From Pseudomonas alcaligenes (GTDB taxonomy: Bacteria > Pseudomonadota > Gammaproteobacteria > Pseudomonadales > Pseudomonadaceae): 64,000 nucleotides of DNA. The position numbers and the translations under genes were made by a program. Position 1 is the stretch's first letter. Each line of letters starts with the position of its first letter. Shown piece after piece: positions 43,398 to 51,791 of this stretch. Location: assembly GCF_014490745.1 (NCBI RefSeq), contig NZ_LZEU01000001.1:3437501-3501500 (forward strand), written 5' to 3'. The notes beneath the pieces were generated by a model that was given only the letters and a program-made list of their open reading frames with translations, was not told the DNA's origin and did no database searches.

Positions 43398-43922
43398 CTA
43401 GCTGGGTTCGGTAAAGCTCGGCTCGGACGGTTCGGCCACTTCGTAGTCGCGCTCCCAGCCCTCGTTCTCCAGCTTGATGCGGGCAATGGCCACGGCATTG
43501 GCGTTGGCGTCCAGATCGGGCAGCGACTGGAACTCGCTGACCCAGCAGCGGAACACCTTGTAGCTCAGGGCCAGCTGGCCGGCCTCGTTGTACAACTCGA
43601 TGATCAGATCCTTGCGAAAATCCTTGAGCGAGACTTCCGCGCCCAGGCCGGAGGCGAAGTTCCACACCTTGTTCGCCCACTTCTCGAAGTCGCTGTCATG
43701 GGTCACCCCGCGCTCCAGGGTGATGGCCTCGAACTCGGTGCGCCCCGGCGATTTGCGGCTGCTGCTGGGGTCGCCGCCATCGCGGTGCTTGACCACCTCG
43801 GTGGTGCGCTTGAGAGCGGACACCTTGCTGATGCCAGCCACGTAGCGGCCATCCCATTTCACGCGGAATTTGAAGTTCTTGTACGGATCGAAGCGCTGGG
43901 CATTGACGGTAAACTGGGCCAT
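43398..43922 (-). CDS. eCIS inner tube protein (gp19/Hcp-like)
   Basis: The 174-residue protein is of the T4 gp19/CIS tube family: DPYKNFKFRVKWDGRYVAGISKVSALKR, SPGRTEFEAITLERGVTHDSDFEKWANKVW, and FRKDLIIELYNEAGQLALSYKVFRCWVSEFQSLPDLDANANAVAIARIKLENEGWERD. Hexameric rings of it would stack to form the inner tube. It is the only tube gene of this type in the cluster. The ATG at 43922 begins the domain; the frame opens earlier at 43961. Confidence 0.92.
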   Translation of the reverse strand: MAQFTVNAQRFDPYKNFKFRVKWDGRYVAGISKVSALKRTTEVVKHRDGGDPSSSRKSPGRTEFEAITLERGVTHDSDFEKWANKVWNFASGLGAEVSLKDFRKDLIIELYNEAGQLALSYKVFRCWVSEFQSLPDLDANANAVAIARIKLENEGWERDYEVAEPSEPSFTEPS

Positions 43923-44008
43923 TTCCTGGACTCCCTGCTGAACCGGTGTGCCACTCGGCAACCGGCGCGAAATCGATCACCGCGCCCGACCGGGCGCGGC
44001 ATCCCTGA

Positions 44009-46303
44009 TCACACCTGAATCTGTCCGGCGAGCTGCTGGATCTTGATCACCACGAACTCCGCCGGCTTGAGCGGAGCGAAAGCCACCAGGATGTTGACCA
44101 CCCCGCGGTTGATGTCGTCCTGGGTGGTGGTCTCGCGGTCGCACTTGACCAGGTAGGCCTCGCGCGGGGTCTTGCCCTGGAAGGCGCCCTGGCGGAACAG
44201 GCTGTTCATGAAGGCGCCGAGGTTGAGGCGGATCTGCGCCCACAGCGGCTCGTCGTTGGGTTCGAAGACCACCCACTGGGTGCCGCGGTACAGGCTCTCC
44301 TCAAGGAACAAAGCCAGGCGCCGTACCGGCACGTACTTGTACTCGGAGGTCATCTGGTCGGCGCCACGTAGGGTGCGCGCGCCCCAGGACACCGCGCCGT
44401 ATACCGGGAAGTTGCGCAGGCAGTTGACCCCCAGCGGGTTGAGGGCACCGTTCTCGCCATCGTTCAGCGCATAGCTGAGCTGCTGCACGCCCACCAGGCT
44501 GGCCTCGGTGCCGGCCGGCGCCTTCCATACGCCGCGGTCGCCGTCGGTGCGCGCATAGAGCCCGGCGATGGTGCCGCTGGGGGCACTCAGGCGCAGTTTG
44601 CCGTTCTTCAGCGGGTCGGCGATGTAGATCCAGGGGTAGTAGACCGCCGCATGGTCGGACTTGGGCAGCGCCGTGCCGGATGCCGCGGCGACCATCTGCG
44701 CGGGATCCAGCGCGCTCGGCGGCGCATCGATGACGAAGAAGGTCCGGCGCTCCTCGCAGTAGGCCGCGGCATCCATCAGCACGCCGGTATCGGTGACCCC
44801 GGGCAGGCACAGGATGTTGAACAGATCCACCGCCTCCAGGGCATACAGCCCCTTGCGGGTGGCGCGATCGGCAATGAAGGCCGGGTACAGGTCGGCCGCG
44901 CCATAGGGGGTTTCCGTACCGCCCTGCAGGGTCAGGTTGACCGGCTGCGAGGTGGTCGAGCCCGCCAGCAGGTGCAGGTCGTCGGCGATGCTGTTGAGCG
45001 GTGCGGCGCTCAGCGCAATGCTCGCACTGCCGCCCTGGCTGCCGGTGGCCAGCACCAGCTTGTTGGCCTCGCGCACGCTGGCGGTGAAGAACTTGTAGGC
45101 GGCCACGCTCGGCTTCAGCGCGCGTACCGCCGCCTGCAGGCGGCTGGCGACATCGCCCAGCTTGGCCTCCAGATCGGCGCCCAGCGCCGCCGTATCACCC
45201 AGGCTGACGACGTCCGGGCCATAGCCATCGATACTGATGCGCAGGCTGGTGTGGGTGGCGTCCGGGCGGCTGTTGAGGTCGGCGGCGGCGAACACCGCAC
45301 TAGTCAGGATCGCCGGATCGGGCACCGGCTTGGGCCGGATCGCGGCGACGCCGTCGGTCTCGATGCCGCCGGCATCGCTGCCCAGCTTCAGCACCGTGCT
45401 GGCGTTGTTCTTCTGCCCGGGCAGCACGCGCACGCTGGAGAACTCGCCGGCCACGCCGGACAGGCAGCGAATCGTCTGGGTCGAGGGAATCCGCTCGCAG
45501 ATGAAACTGCCATAGGCCGCCTGGCTGTTGGCCTGGGCGCGCACCTTGGCCTGGATGGCGGCACACAGGTTGTCGAGTTTCTGGTTGACCGTACCGGCAC
45601 CGATATCGGCCGGAATGGCGATCACCACCTTGACCGGCGGCAGGCCGTTGGCGCTGATCCGCAACTCGTTGTGGTTGGCGTCCAGCAGGGTCAGCGGGTC
45701 GGGCAACGTGGCGCTGACCGACGAGCCCTTGGCCAGGGCGTCCAGCGCCGCCTGGTTGGGCAGGCGGGTCAGCTTGACCAGTTGCGATACGCCGTTGACC
45801 AGATCCAGCGCGTAGCGGCTGTCGGCCGAGTTGAGCGAGAGGTTCTCGAACAGCTCGGCGCTGTTGTCGGCGGCGCGGATGAAGGCGATGTTGAAGGTGC
45901 TGCCGGGGTTGCTGGTGAGGTGGTCGACGCGCACCTCGATGCCATTGCCCGAGGAGCCGGCGTCCAGCGCCTCGACCTTGAGCACGTTGACCGCCACCGC
46001 CGCGCCATTGGTCAGGGTCGCCTCTGCCGTGGTGGCGTCCTTGACGATGCGCACGGCATAGGCCTCGGTACCGCCGTTCTGGAAGAACTGGCGCACGGCG
46101 TAACCCATTTCGGAGTCGGCAGCCAGGCCGCCAAAACGGCGTTCGTAATCGGCAAAGCCGAACAGGCGCACGGCGCGGTTGATCGGCCCGCGCGGCGCGG
46201 CACCGACAAAGGCCGCCACCGAGGTGGCGACACCGCTGATGGTGCGCACGCCACTGGGCAGTTCTTCGATATAAACGCCGGGATAGCTGAGTTGAGCAGG
46301 CAT
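44009..46303 (-). CDS. eCIS contractile sheath protein
   Basis: The 764-residue protein starts SYPGVYIEELPSGVRTISGVATSVAAFVGAAPRGP, the sheath N-terminus, and ends with sheath domain II/III (LNPLGVNCLRNFPVYGAVSWGARTL, YVPVRRLALFLEESLYRGTQWVVFEPNDEPLWAQIRLNLGAFMNSLF, KPAEFVVIKIQQLAGQI). About 300 residues in the middle (roughly 110-430) look like inserted surface domains, so it is longer than many single-domain sheaths. The ATG at 46303 has AGGAGG; the frame runs on to 46405. It is the first gene of the 25-kb operon and the only sheath copy. Confidence 0.95.
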   Translation of the reverse strand: MPAQLSYPGVYIEELPSGVRTISGVATSVAAFVGAAPRGPINRAVRLFGFADYERRFGGLAADSEMGYAVRQFFQNGGTEAYAVRIVKDATTAEATLTNGAAVAVNVLKVEALDAGSSGNGIEVRVDHLTSNPGSTFNIAFIRAADNSAELFENLSLNSADSRYALDLVNGVSQLVKLTRLPNQAALDALAKGSSVSATLPDPLTLLDANHNELRISANGLPPVKVVIAIPADIGAGTVNQKLDNLCAAIQAKVRAQANSQAAYGSFICERIPSTQTIRCLSGVAGEFSSVRVLPGQKNNASTVLKLGSDAGGIETDGVAAIRPKPVPDPAILTSAVFAAADLNSRPDATHTSLRISIDGYGPDVVSLGDTAALGADLEAKLGDVASRLQAAVRALKPSVAAYKFFTASVREANKLVLATGSQGGSASIALSAAPLNSIADDLHLLAGSTTSQPVNLTLQGGTETPYGAADLYPAFIADRATRKGLYALEAVDLFNILCLPGVTDTGVLMDAAAYCEERRTFFVIDAPPSALDPAQMVAAASGTALPKSDHAAVYYPWIYIADPLKNGKLRLSAPSGTIAGLYARTDGDRGVWKAPAGTEASLVGVQQLSYALNDGENGALNPLGVNCLRNFPVYGAVSWGARTLRGADQMTSEYKYVPVRRLALFLEESLYRGTQWVVFEPNDEPLWAQIRLNLGAFMNSLFRQGAFQGKTPREAYLVKCDRETTTQDDINRGVVNILVAFAPLKPAEFVVIKIQQLAGQIQV

Positions 46304-47200
46304 GACTGAGCCTCCTTGCTGGATGAAACCGCGATCGGCGGATGGCTGATTCCCTTCAGCGGCCAGCACTGACTGCTGCCTGCCACACACGCAACGCGAC
46401 TGCATCCGGAATGCTCACAGCCCGGAAACTGTTGATGGCCACGGCAGCCTTGTTGAAAGTTCCCCTGCCAGGCCCGAAGGACTCTTGAATCTATAGTTGC
46501 TACTCAAGCAAACGCCAATCTCATCCGGCTAATTTTTTCGAACTAAGCCACGTATTAATTCGCACCATAGCGCTCGCCATCAATTAGCCATCAGCGGTAA
46601 CTAAAAGCCAAACCCCAGCATTCAATTTCCTTTCGCTATAAGGAACAGCGGGTCATTAGCGCGCCCACCGCGCGCAGGCCTTATGCCATCACCAGGCCCA
46701 CTCTAGACGGGACAAAGCTGTACAAGCAGACAAGAAATGCCATTTCCCAGCGCAAGCATGCGCCCATAAAAAACAGCAAATAAAAATATTAAAAGCAAAC
46801 TTCAAGCACACTTAAAAACAGCAGCAAAAGACAATCAAAGACATCAAACAGCACAACTAAAAAACCAACAGATCAACACACCAAAAACAATTATCCAGGC
46901 AAACAAGAACGCACACCAAGAACAACTATCAGCGATTATTTACACTTAATAAAAGTTACCCAATCCAACTGACTATCTCGCCATTGCCTGAGTTGGCGCA
47001 GCCTCCAGGCCATGCCGGTACAGCAGCTGCTGTACGCGCCCGACAGCAACACAGCTGCAGGCGAGCGCCACAGGTACAGTTTGAAAAATAGCGAAAGTGC
47101 TACAGCACAATTGAATCCTGCTGTGACTGCCCCACTGCGTTGCACGGCCCCACCATGGACAGCCATAAACCACCCCGTCTCTGCGGGAGGAACTGCCGCC
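46304..47200. other. AT-rich leader region upstream of the eCIS operon
   Basis: These 897 bases hold no convincing gene, although short open frames exist at 46936-47332 on the minus strand. It contains the sheath ribosome site, a sigma70-like promoter at 46490-46518, and a markedly AT-rich block at about 46745-46930 whose plus strand is almost all A and C. The block differs sharply from the surrounding GC-rich DNA. It is divergent space between the eCIS operon and the DUF1127 gene. Confidence 0.55.
46490..46518 (-). promoter_or_regulatory. Sigma70-like promoter of the eCIS operon
   Basis: On the minus strand TTGGCG (46518-46513) is followed after 17 bases by TATAGA (46495-46490), about 190 bases upstream of the sheath start. 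This gives a 5' leader of about 180 bases before the AGGAGG site. It is found by inspection only. Confidence 0.55.
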
Positions 47201-47413
47201 ATGGAACGCACACTCACCAGCAAACCCGACGACTTCGTTCAGCAGCCCGTTGCCAGCGCCTGGCCCCTGCGCATTCTGGCGACCCTGCTGCTGTGGCAGC
47301 AGCGCGCACGCACCCGCCGCCAGCTCGCCCAACTGGATCAGCGCCAGCTGAGCGATATCGGCATCAGTGCCTGCGAGCGTCTCGAGGAAGTGAACAAGCC
47401 GTTCTGGCGCTAA
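47201..47413 (+). CDS. DUF1127 small protein
   Basis: The 70-residue protein ends in the DUF1127 (YjiS-like) module: LLLWQQRARTRRQLAQLDQRQLSDIGISACERLEEVNKPFWR, with the R-x-L-x-x-L-D-x-x-x-L-x-D-I-G-I core. These short basic proteins bind RNA or modulate metabolism in alphaproteobacteria; in pseudomonads the role is mostly unknown. GGGAGG at 47185-47190 supports the ATG at 47201, and a hairpin terminator follows. Confidence 0.88.
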   Translation: MERTLTSKPDDFVQQPVASAWPLRILATLLLWQQRARTRRQLAQLDQRQLSDIGISACERLEEVNKPFWR

Positions 47414-47425
47414 GGCCTGCAGTAC

Positions 47426-47452
47426 GACAGCCCCGGCTTGCCCGGGGCTGTC
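47426..47452. terminator. Hairpin between DUF1127 and amidase genes
   Basis: GACAGCCCCGG (47426-47436) pairs perfectly with CCGGGGCTGTC (47442-47452). It lies between two convergent genes and has no marked U-tract, so it could act in both directions. Confidence 0.75.
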
Positions 47453-47470
47453 TCATCCAGCGCTACGGCA

Positions 47471-49180
47471 TCAGCCGCGGGTCAGTGCCGGTGTCCGCGG
47501 CGGGATCAGGCGCTTGCTGCCGCAGGCTTCGAACGCCGCCGCCAGGCGCAGCAGCACCGAGTCGTCGTAGGCGCGACCGGCAAAGGTCAGGCCCACCGGC
47601 ATGCCGATATCGGCCATCACCCCCATCGGCACGGTGACCGTGGGCACGCCCAGGTGGCGGATGGCAAGGTTGCCGTTGGCCACCCAGATGCCGTTGCTCC
47701 AGGCGATATCCGCCGACTGCGGATTGATATCGGCGTCCGCCGGGCCGACGTCGGCGACGGTGGGGAACAGCACGGCGTCGAGCCCCTGCCGATCCATCCA
47801 GTCCTCCAGGTCGAGCTTGCGGGTCTGCTCCAGACCGCGCAGGCCGTCGGGCACCGTAGCGATCTGATCCCAGGACTTGATGCCGCGCTTGGCCATGTTG
47901 ACGTACTCGTCCATGCCGGCTGCCAGGTCGTCCTCACGGTTCGGCAAGGTTCCCGGATCGTGCGGGAAGATCTGCGAGCCATCCACATCGGCTAGCCGAT
48001 TCAGCTTGGGATCGTCGTTGGCGCGCAGGAATTCGTCGAAGGCCCAGCCGCTGAGCTCCCACAATTCGTCGTGGAGGAATTCCGGGCTGACGATGCCGCG
48101 GTTGAACACGGTCGACGCGCCGGGGCGGTCGCCCTCGCAGTTGGACACCAGCGGGAAGTCCACTTCGATGACTTGCGCACCGGCGTCTTCCAGGGCCTTG
48201 CGAGCCGCTTCCCAGAGGGCGATGACCGAGGCGCGGGTATGGATGCGCTGGCCGGTCGGGCCGCCAATGCCAGGCTTCTCGCTGGTACCGGCCAGCTCAT
48301 CCTTGTTGATGAACATGCGCGGCACGCCGAGGCGCTTGCCCTTGAGCGCATCGCTGCCGGCGGCGAGTTCCAGGTAGGACGCCGGACGCACGGCGGAAGC
48401 TTTGGGAATCGGCACCCAGGGCTGCAGGCGCCAGAGGTCGCCACGGGTTTCCGGGTCGTCGGCCACCACCACGTCGAGCACTTCCAGCAGGTCGGCCATG
48501 GTGCGCGCGTAGGGCACCACCACGTCCATGGTCGGGGTCAGCGGCCAGTTGCCGCGCACCGAGATCACCCCGCGCGACGGCGTGTAGGCGCACAGGCCGT
48601 TGTTGGAGGCCGGGCCGCGGCCGCTCGACCAGGTTTCCTCGGCCAGGCCGAAGGCAGAGAAACTGGCCGCAGTGGCCGTACCGGCACCATTGGACGAGCC
48701 CGAGGCAAAGGGCGCGGTCAGGTAGGCGGCGTTGTACGGGCTTTCCGCACGGCCGTAGACGCCACGCTGCATGCCACCGTTGGCCATGGGCGGCATATTG
48801 GTCTTGCCCAGGCAGATGGCACCGGCGGCGCGCAGGCGCTCGACAGTGAAGGCATCGCGCTGGGCGACCAGATCCTTGAAGGCCGGGCTGCCGGAAGCGG
48901 CGGTGAGGCCCTTGACCAGGTAGCTGTCCTTGGCCGTGTAGGGAATGCCATCCAGCGGGCCGAGGGTCTCGCCACGGGCGCGACGGGCATCGGAAGCCTC
49001 GGCCTCCTGCAGCGCCTCGGGGTTGCGCACCACCACGGCGTTGAGCCGGGTAGCGGTTTGCGGGCCGTCATAGGCATCGATGCGGGCCAGGTAGGCCTGC
49101 ACCAGTTCGACTGCGGTGGTGCGGCCGGCTTCGAGTGCGGCGCGCAGCTCGGCAATGGAAACTTCGGTGACCTCGATCAT
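47471..49180 (-). CDS. Amidase-signature family hydrolase
   Basis: This 569-residue amidase-signature enzyme uses a Ser-cisSer-Lys triad. The Lys lies in PYTAKDSYLV near residue 84, and the Gly/Ser-rich signature is GSSNGAGTATAASFSAFGLAEETWSSGRGPASNN near 160-193. The family consensus has GGSSGG and a GGSIR/GGSVR block; here GSSNG and SSGRGPAS replace them, so substrate may be unusual. No signal peptide is present. It hydrolyses an amide of unknown identity. It is convergent with the DUF1127 gene. Confidence 0.88.
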   Translation of the reverse strand: MIEVTEVSIAELRAALEAGRTTAVELVQAYLARIDAYDGPQTATRLNAVVVRNPEALQEAEASDARRARGETLGPLDGIPYTAKDSYLVKGLTAASGSPAFKDLVAQRDAFTVERLRAAGAICLGKTNMPPMANGGMQRGVYGRAESPYNAAYLTAPFASGSSNGAGTATAASFSAFGLAEETWSSGRGPASNNGLCAYTPSRGVISVRGNWPLTPTMDVVVPYARTMADLLEVLDVVVADDPETRGDLWRLQPWVPIPKASAVRPASYLELAAGSDALKGKRLGVPRMFINKDELAGTSEKPGIGGPTGQRIHTRASVIALWEAARKALEDAGAQVIEVDFPLVSNCEGDRPGASTVFNRGIVSPEFLHDELWELSGWAFDEFLRANDDPKLNRLADVDGSQIFPHDPGTLPNREDDLAAGMDEYVNMAKRGIKSWDQIATVPDGLRGLEQTRKLDLEDWMDRQGLDAVLFPTVADVGPADADINPQSADIAWSNGIWVANGNLAIRHLGVPTVTVPMGVMADIGMPVGLTFAGRAYDDSVLLRLAAAFEACGSKRLIPPRTPALTRG

Positions 49181-49296
49181 GCCGTCACCTCCTGCTGCAG
49201 GGTGCAGCTACCAAGCGCTTCATCGCGCGGTGCCCGGAATGCAAGGGCATCGCTTGTCTCAAAATCGGCTTTCATGTCGATCCTCGTTTCACAGCA

Positions 49297-49653
49297 TTAA
49301 GCAACTGGGTCTGGGCCTGCATGCGCAGTCGGCGCTGCGCCTGGCGGCCTATTGTGCACCAAGTCAGGGCACTGAAGCCGTTGACGTCGGCCAGGCTCCG
49401 GGCGGCACACCGCAGCCCGTTGCCAGACCAGGGCATAGAGCGACAGACCGTCGTCCTCGGCCCGGTAGATCAGGTTGCGCGTGTAATGCCCGGCATCGCT
49501 GCGGTAGTGCTGCGGCTGCAGGATCCGTGGTGCACAGGCCAGCAGTTCCATCATCAGCGGCGCCAGCGCCTCCACGCAGTCGCACGGCCGCGACTGCTGG
49601 CGGCTCAGCGCGCGGGCGTGATCAATGCACCAGCTCGGTATCGAGTCCGGCAC
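49297..49653 (-). pseudogene. Truncated cysteine dioxygenase-like remnant
   Basis: The 118-codon frame contains a recognisable piece of the cysteine dioxygenase/cupin family (YTRNLIYRAEDDGLSLYALVWQ, residues about 57-78). It then runs into a sequence without the expected PVHDH metal motif or the rest of the barrel. No complete domain follows on either strand, so it appears truncated or frameshifted. Start may be the GTG at 49653. It lies upstream of the amidase on the same strand. The family reading rests on one block, so it is moderate. Confidence 0.5.
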
Positions 49654-49809
49654 GGCGGGAGGCCGACACCACGTGCCTCAATGTAGTAGATATTTCTCGC
49701 CGCAGCGCCCTAGCCAGAGCCTTCGGCAGCGCAGGCGCAGGCTCCGCGGGCAAATCCCGGCTAGGCTGTTGCAGGTTCGCGACTCACCCCGCTCCAGGAG
49801 GACACAACC

Positions 49810-50463
49810 ATGGCACTGCGCATCAACGACCTCGTTCCCGACTTCAGCGCCGACACCGATCAGGGCGCTATCCGCTTCCACGACTGGATAGGCAATGACT
49901 GGGCCATCCTGTTCTCCCACCCCAAGGACTTCACCCCGGTGTGCACCACCGAATTCGGTGCCGTGGCCCAGCTGGCCGCCGAGTGGCAGAAGCGCGGCAC
50001 CAAGGTGATCGGCGTATCGGTGGACGGAGTGGATGCGCACAAGAAATGGAAAGGCGATATCGAGGGCCTGTGCGGCGCCCAGGCCAGCTTCCCGATCATT
50101 GCCGATGAAGGCCTGGCTGTGTCCAAGGCCTTCGACATGCTGCCCGCCGAGGCCTACCTGCCCGATGGCCGTACCGCTGCCGATACCGCCACCGTGCGCT
50201 CGGTGTTCATCATCGGGCCGGACAAGAAGCTCAAGCTGTCGATGACCTACCCCATGTCGGTCGGGCGCAACTTCGCCGAAGTGCTGCGCGCCCTGGATGC
50301 CCTGCAGCTGACCTACAACGTACCACTGGCCACCCCGGCCAACTGGACGGCCGGCCAGGACGTCATAGTCGCCCTCGCCCTCAACGACGAGCAGGCCCGC
50401 GAGAAGTACGGCAACATCGAGATCAAGCTGCCCTACCTGCGTACCACCAAAGCCCCTAAGTAA
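49810..50463 (+). CDS. lsfA: 1-Cys peroxiredoxin LsfA (Prx6 family)
   Basis: The 217-residue protein has the peroxidatic Cys45 in SHPKDFTPVCTTEFG. It also has the Prx6-type C-terminal extension (SMTYPMSVGRNFAEVLRALDALQLTYNVPLATPANW) and length. It reduces hydrogen peroxide and organic hydroperoxides in the cytoplasm. CAGGAGGA lies just before the ATG. It stands alone between the cysteine-dioxygenase remnant and the ferulate transporter gene. Confidence 0.93.
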   Translation: MALRINDLVPDFSADTDQGAIRFHDWIGNDWAILFSHPKDFTPVCTTEFGAVAQLAAEWQKRGTKVIGVSVDGVDAHKKWKGDIEGLCGAQASFPIIADEGLAVSKAFDMLPAEAYLPDGRTAADTATVRSVFIIGPDKKLKLSMTYPMSVGRNFAEVLRALDALQLTYNVPLATPANWTAGQDVIVALALNDEQAREKYGNIEIKLPYLRTTKAPK

Positions 50464-50501
50464 GCCCGAACGCCGCCCCTGCCCGGCAGGGGTAGACACT
50501 C

Positions 50502-51710
50502 TTACGCGGAGGCCGCCGCCACGCTTTCGCCGCGGCGGCCGAGCAAGGCCCCGGCACTGCATGCGGCAATCGCCACCAGCGGCGAAACCGCCAACAGCAG
50601 GCCGCTCACCCCGGCCCCGGCAGCCAGCAGCTGGCCGGCCAGCAGTGGCCCGCTCATCGAGCCCAGGCGCCCTACCGCCACCGCCACACCCACGCCGGTC
50701 GCGCGCACATCCGCCGGATAGATGCGCGGCGCCAGGGCATAGAGAATCAGCTGGCCGCCCACCGCGCAGGCACCTGCCGCCATGCCGGCCAGATAGAACC
50801 AGCGCAGCTGCTCAACCGTAGCCAACGCCGCCAGCGCGACAAACATCCCCGGATAGGCCAGCAGTACCGCCAGCAAGGACTTGCCCTTGTCCATCAGGCG
50901 TCCGGCCAGCAACGAACCGGCGCCCCCTCCGAGGTTGAACATGACCTGGATCGCCGAGGTATCCAGGCGGCTCAGGCCCCGCTCGATCAGCAGGGTGGGC
51001 AGCCAGTTGAGCAGCATGTAGAGGATGGTCAGGGTGCAGAAACAGCTGCACCACAGCAGCAGGGTGACCAGGCCGCGCTGCCGGCCGAGCAGCGCCCGCG
51101 TACTTTCTCCCAGCGGCAGCGCCACACCGCGGTAGACCCGCGACTCCGGCAGCCACAGCACCAGCAGCGCGGCGATCAGCAGCGGCGTCACGCCGCCCAC
51201 ATAGAACACCGCGCGCCACTCGCCGCCCACCGAGAACATGCCAATCAGCGCGGCAAAGGCACCACCCAGCGGCACTCCGCAATAGGTCAGGCTGACCGCC
51301 ATGTTGCGCAGCTCGGCGCTGGCCACTTCCGACGACAGGGCAATCAGGATCGGCAGCGCCGCGCCCATGCCCAGCCCGGTGACCAGGCGCGCCGCGAGCA
51401 GTTGCTCGTAGCTGGCGCTGTGGGCAGTGAGCAGGGAAAACAGGCCGAACAGGATGACTGCGGCGATCAGCACGCGCTTGCGTCCGTAGCGGTCGGCCAG
51501 CCAGCCGCCCAGCACCGCGCCAGGCAGCAGGCCGATCAGCCCGGCGGTGAATACCCAGCCCAGCGTGGCCGGGTTCAGGGCGAACTCGCGCAGCAGATGC
51601 GGCGCGGCAACACCGGTGGCCTGCAGATCCAGGCCTTCGAGCAACGCAACGATGAAACAGAGCCCGATCGTGCGCAGTGAACTGCGCTGGGAAGCAGATG
51701 AACTGGTCAT
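50502..51710 (-). CDS. MFS transporter for aromatic acids (AAHS family)
   Basis: The 402-residue protein has 12 predicted helices and AAHS features: FIVALLEGLDLQATGVAAPHLLREF (the D in helix 1), GGWLADRYGRKRVLIAAVILFGLFS (loop 2-3) and LPESRVYRG. Members import hydroxycinnamates, phenylpropionates or benzoates by proton symport. It follows fcs by about 80 bases in the ech-vdh-fcs direction, so import of ferulate or p-coumarate is likely by context. Confidence 0.88.
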   Translation of the reverse strand: MTSSSASQRSSLRTIGLCFIVALLEGLDLQATGVAAPHLLREFALNPATLGWVFTAGLIGLLPGAVLGGWLADRYGRKRVLIAAVILFGLFSLLTAHSASYEQLLAARLVTGLGMGAALPILIALSSEVASAELRNMAVSLTYCGVPLGGAFAALIGMFSVGGEWRAVFYVGGVTPLLIAALLVLWLPESRVYRGVALPLGESTRALLGRQRGLVTLLLWCSCFCTLTILYMLLNWLPTLLIERGLSRLDTSAIQVMFNLGGGAGSLLAGRLMDKGKSLLAVLLAYPGMFVALAALATVEQLRWFYLAGMAAGACAVGGQLILYALAPRIYPADVRATGVGVAVAVGRLGSMSGPLLAGQLLAAGAGVSGLLLAVSPLVAIAACSAGALLGRRGESVAAASA

Positions 51711-51791
51711 GGAATCCTCGATTTTATTCTTGTAGTAACAACGCAGAACACACCGCGACGACGGCTGCCGCAGGCAACCCGAAGGCCGTGC

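Noticed and set aside
21492..46303. Prophage or type VI secretion system
   Set aside because: No capsid, portal, terminase, lysis or integrase genes, and no TssB/TssC pair, TssJLM or ClpV. The AAA+ ATPase, DUF4255 and DUF4157 proteins indicate an eCIS.
46936..47332. Small minus-strand open frames upstream of the eCIS operon
   Set aside because: No ribosome sites or conserved motifs; they overlap the DUF1127 gene and its promoter.
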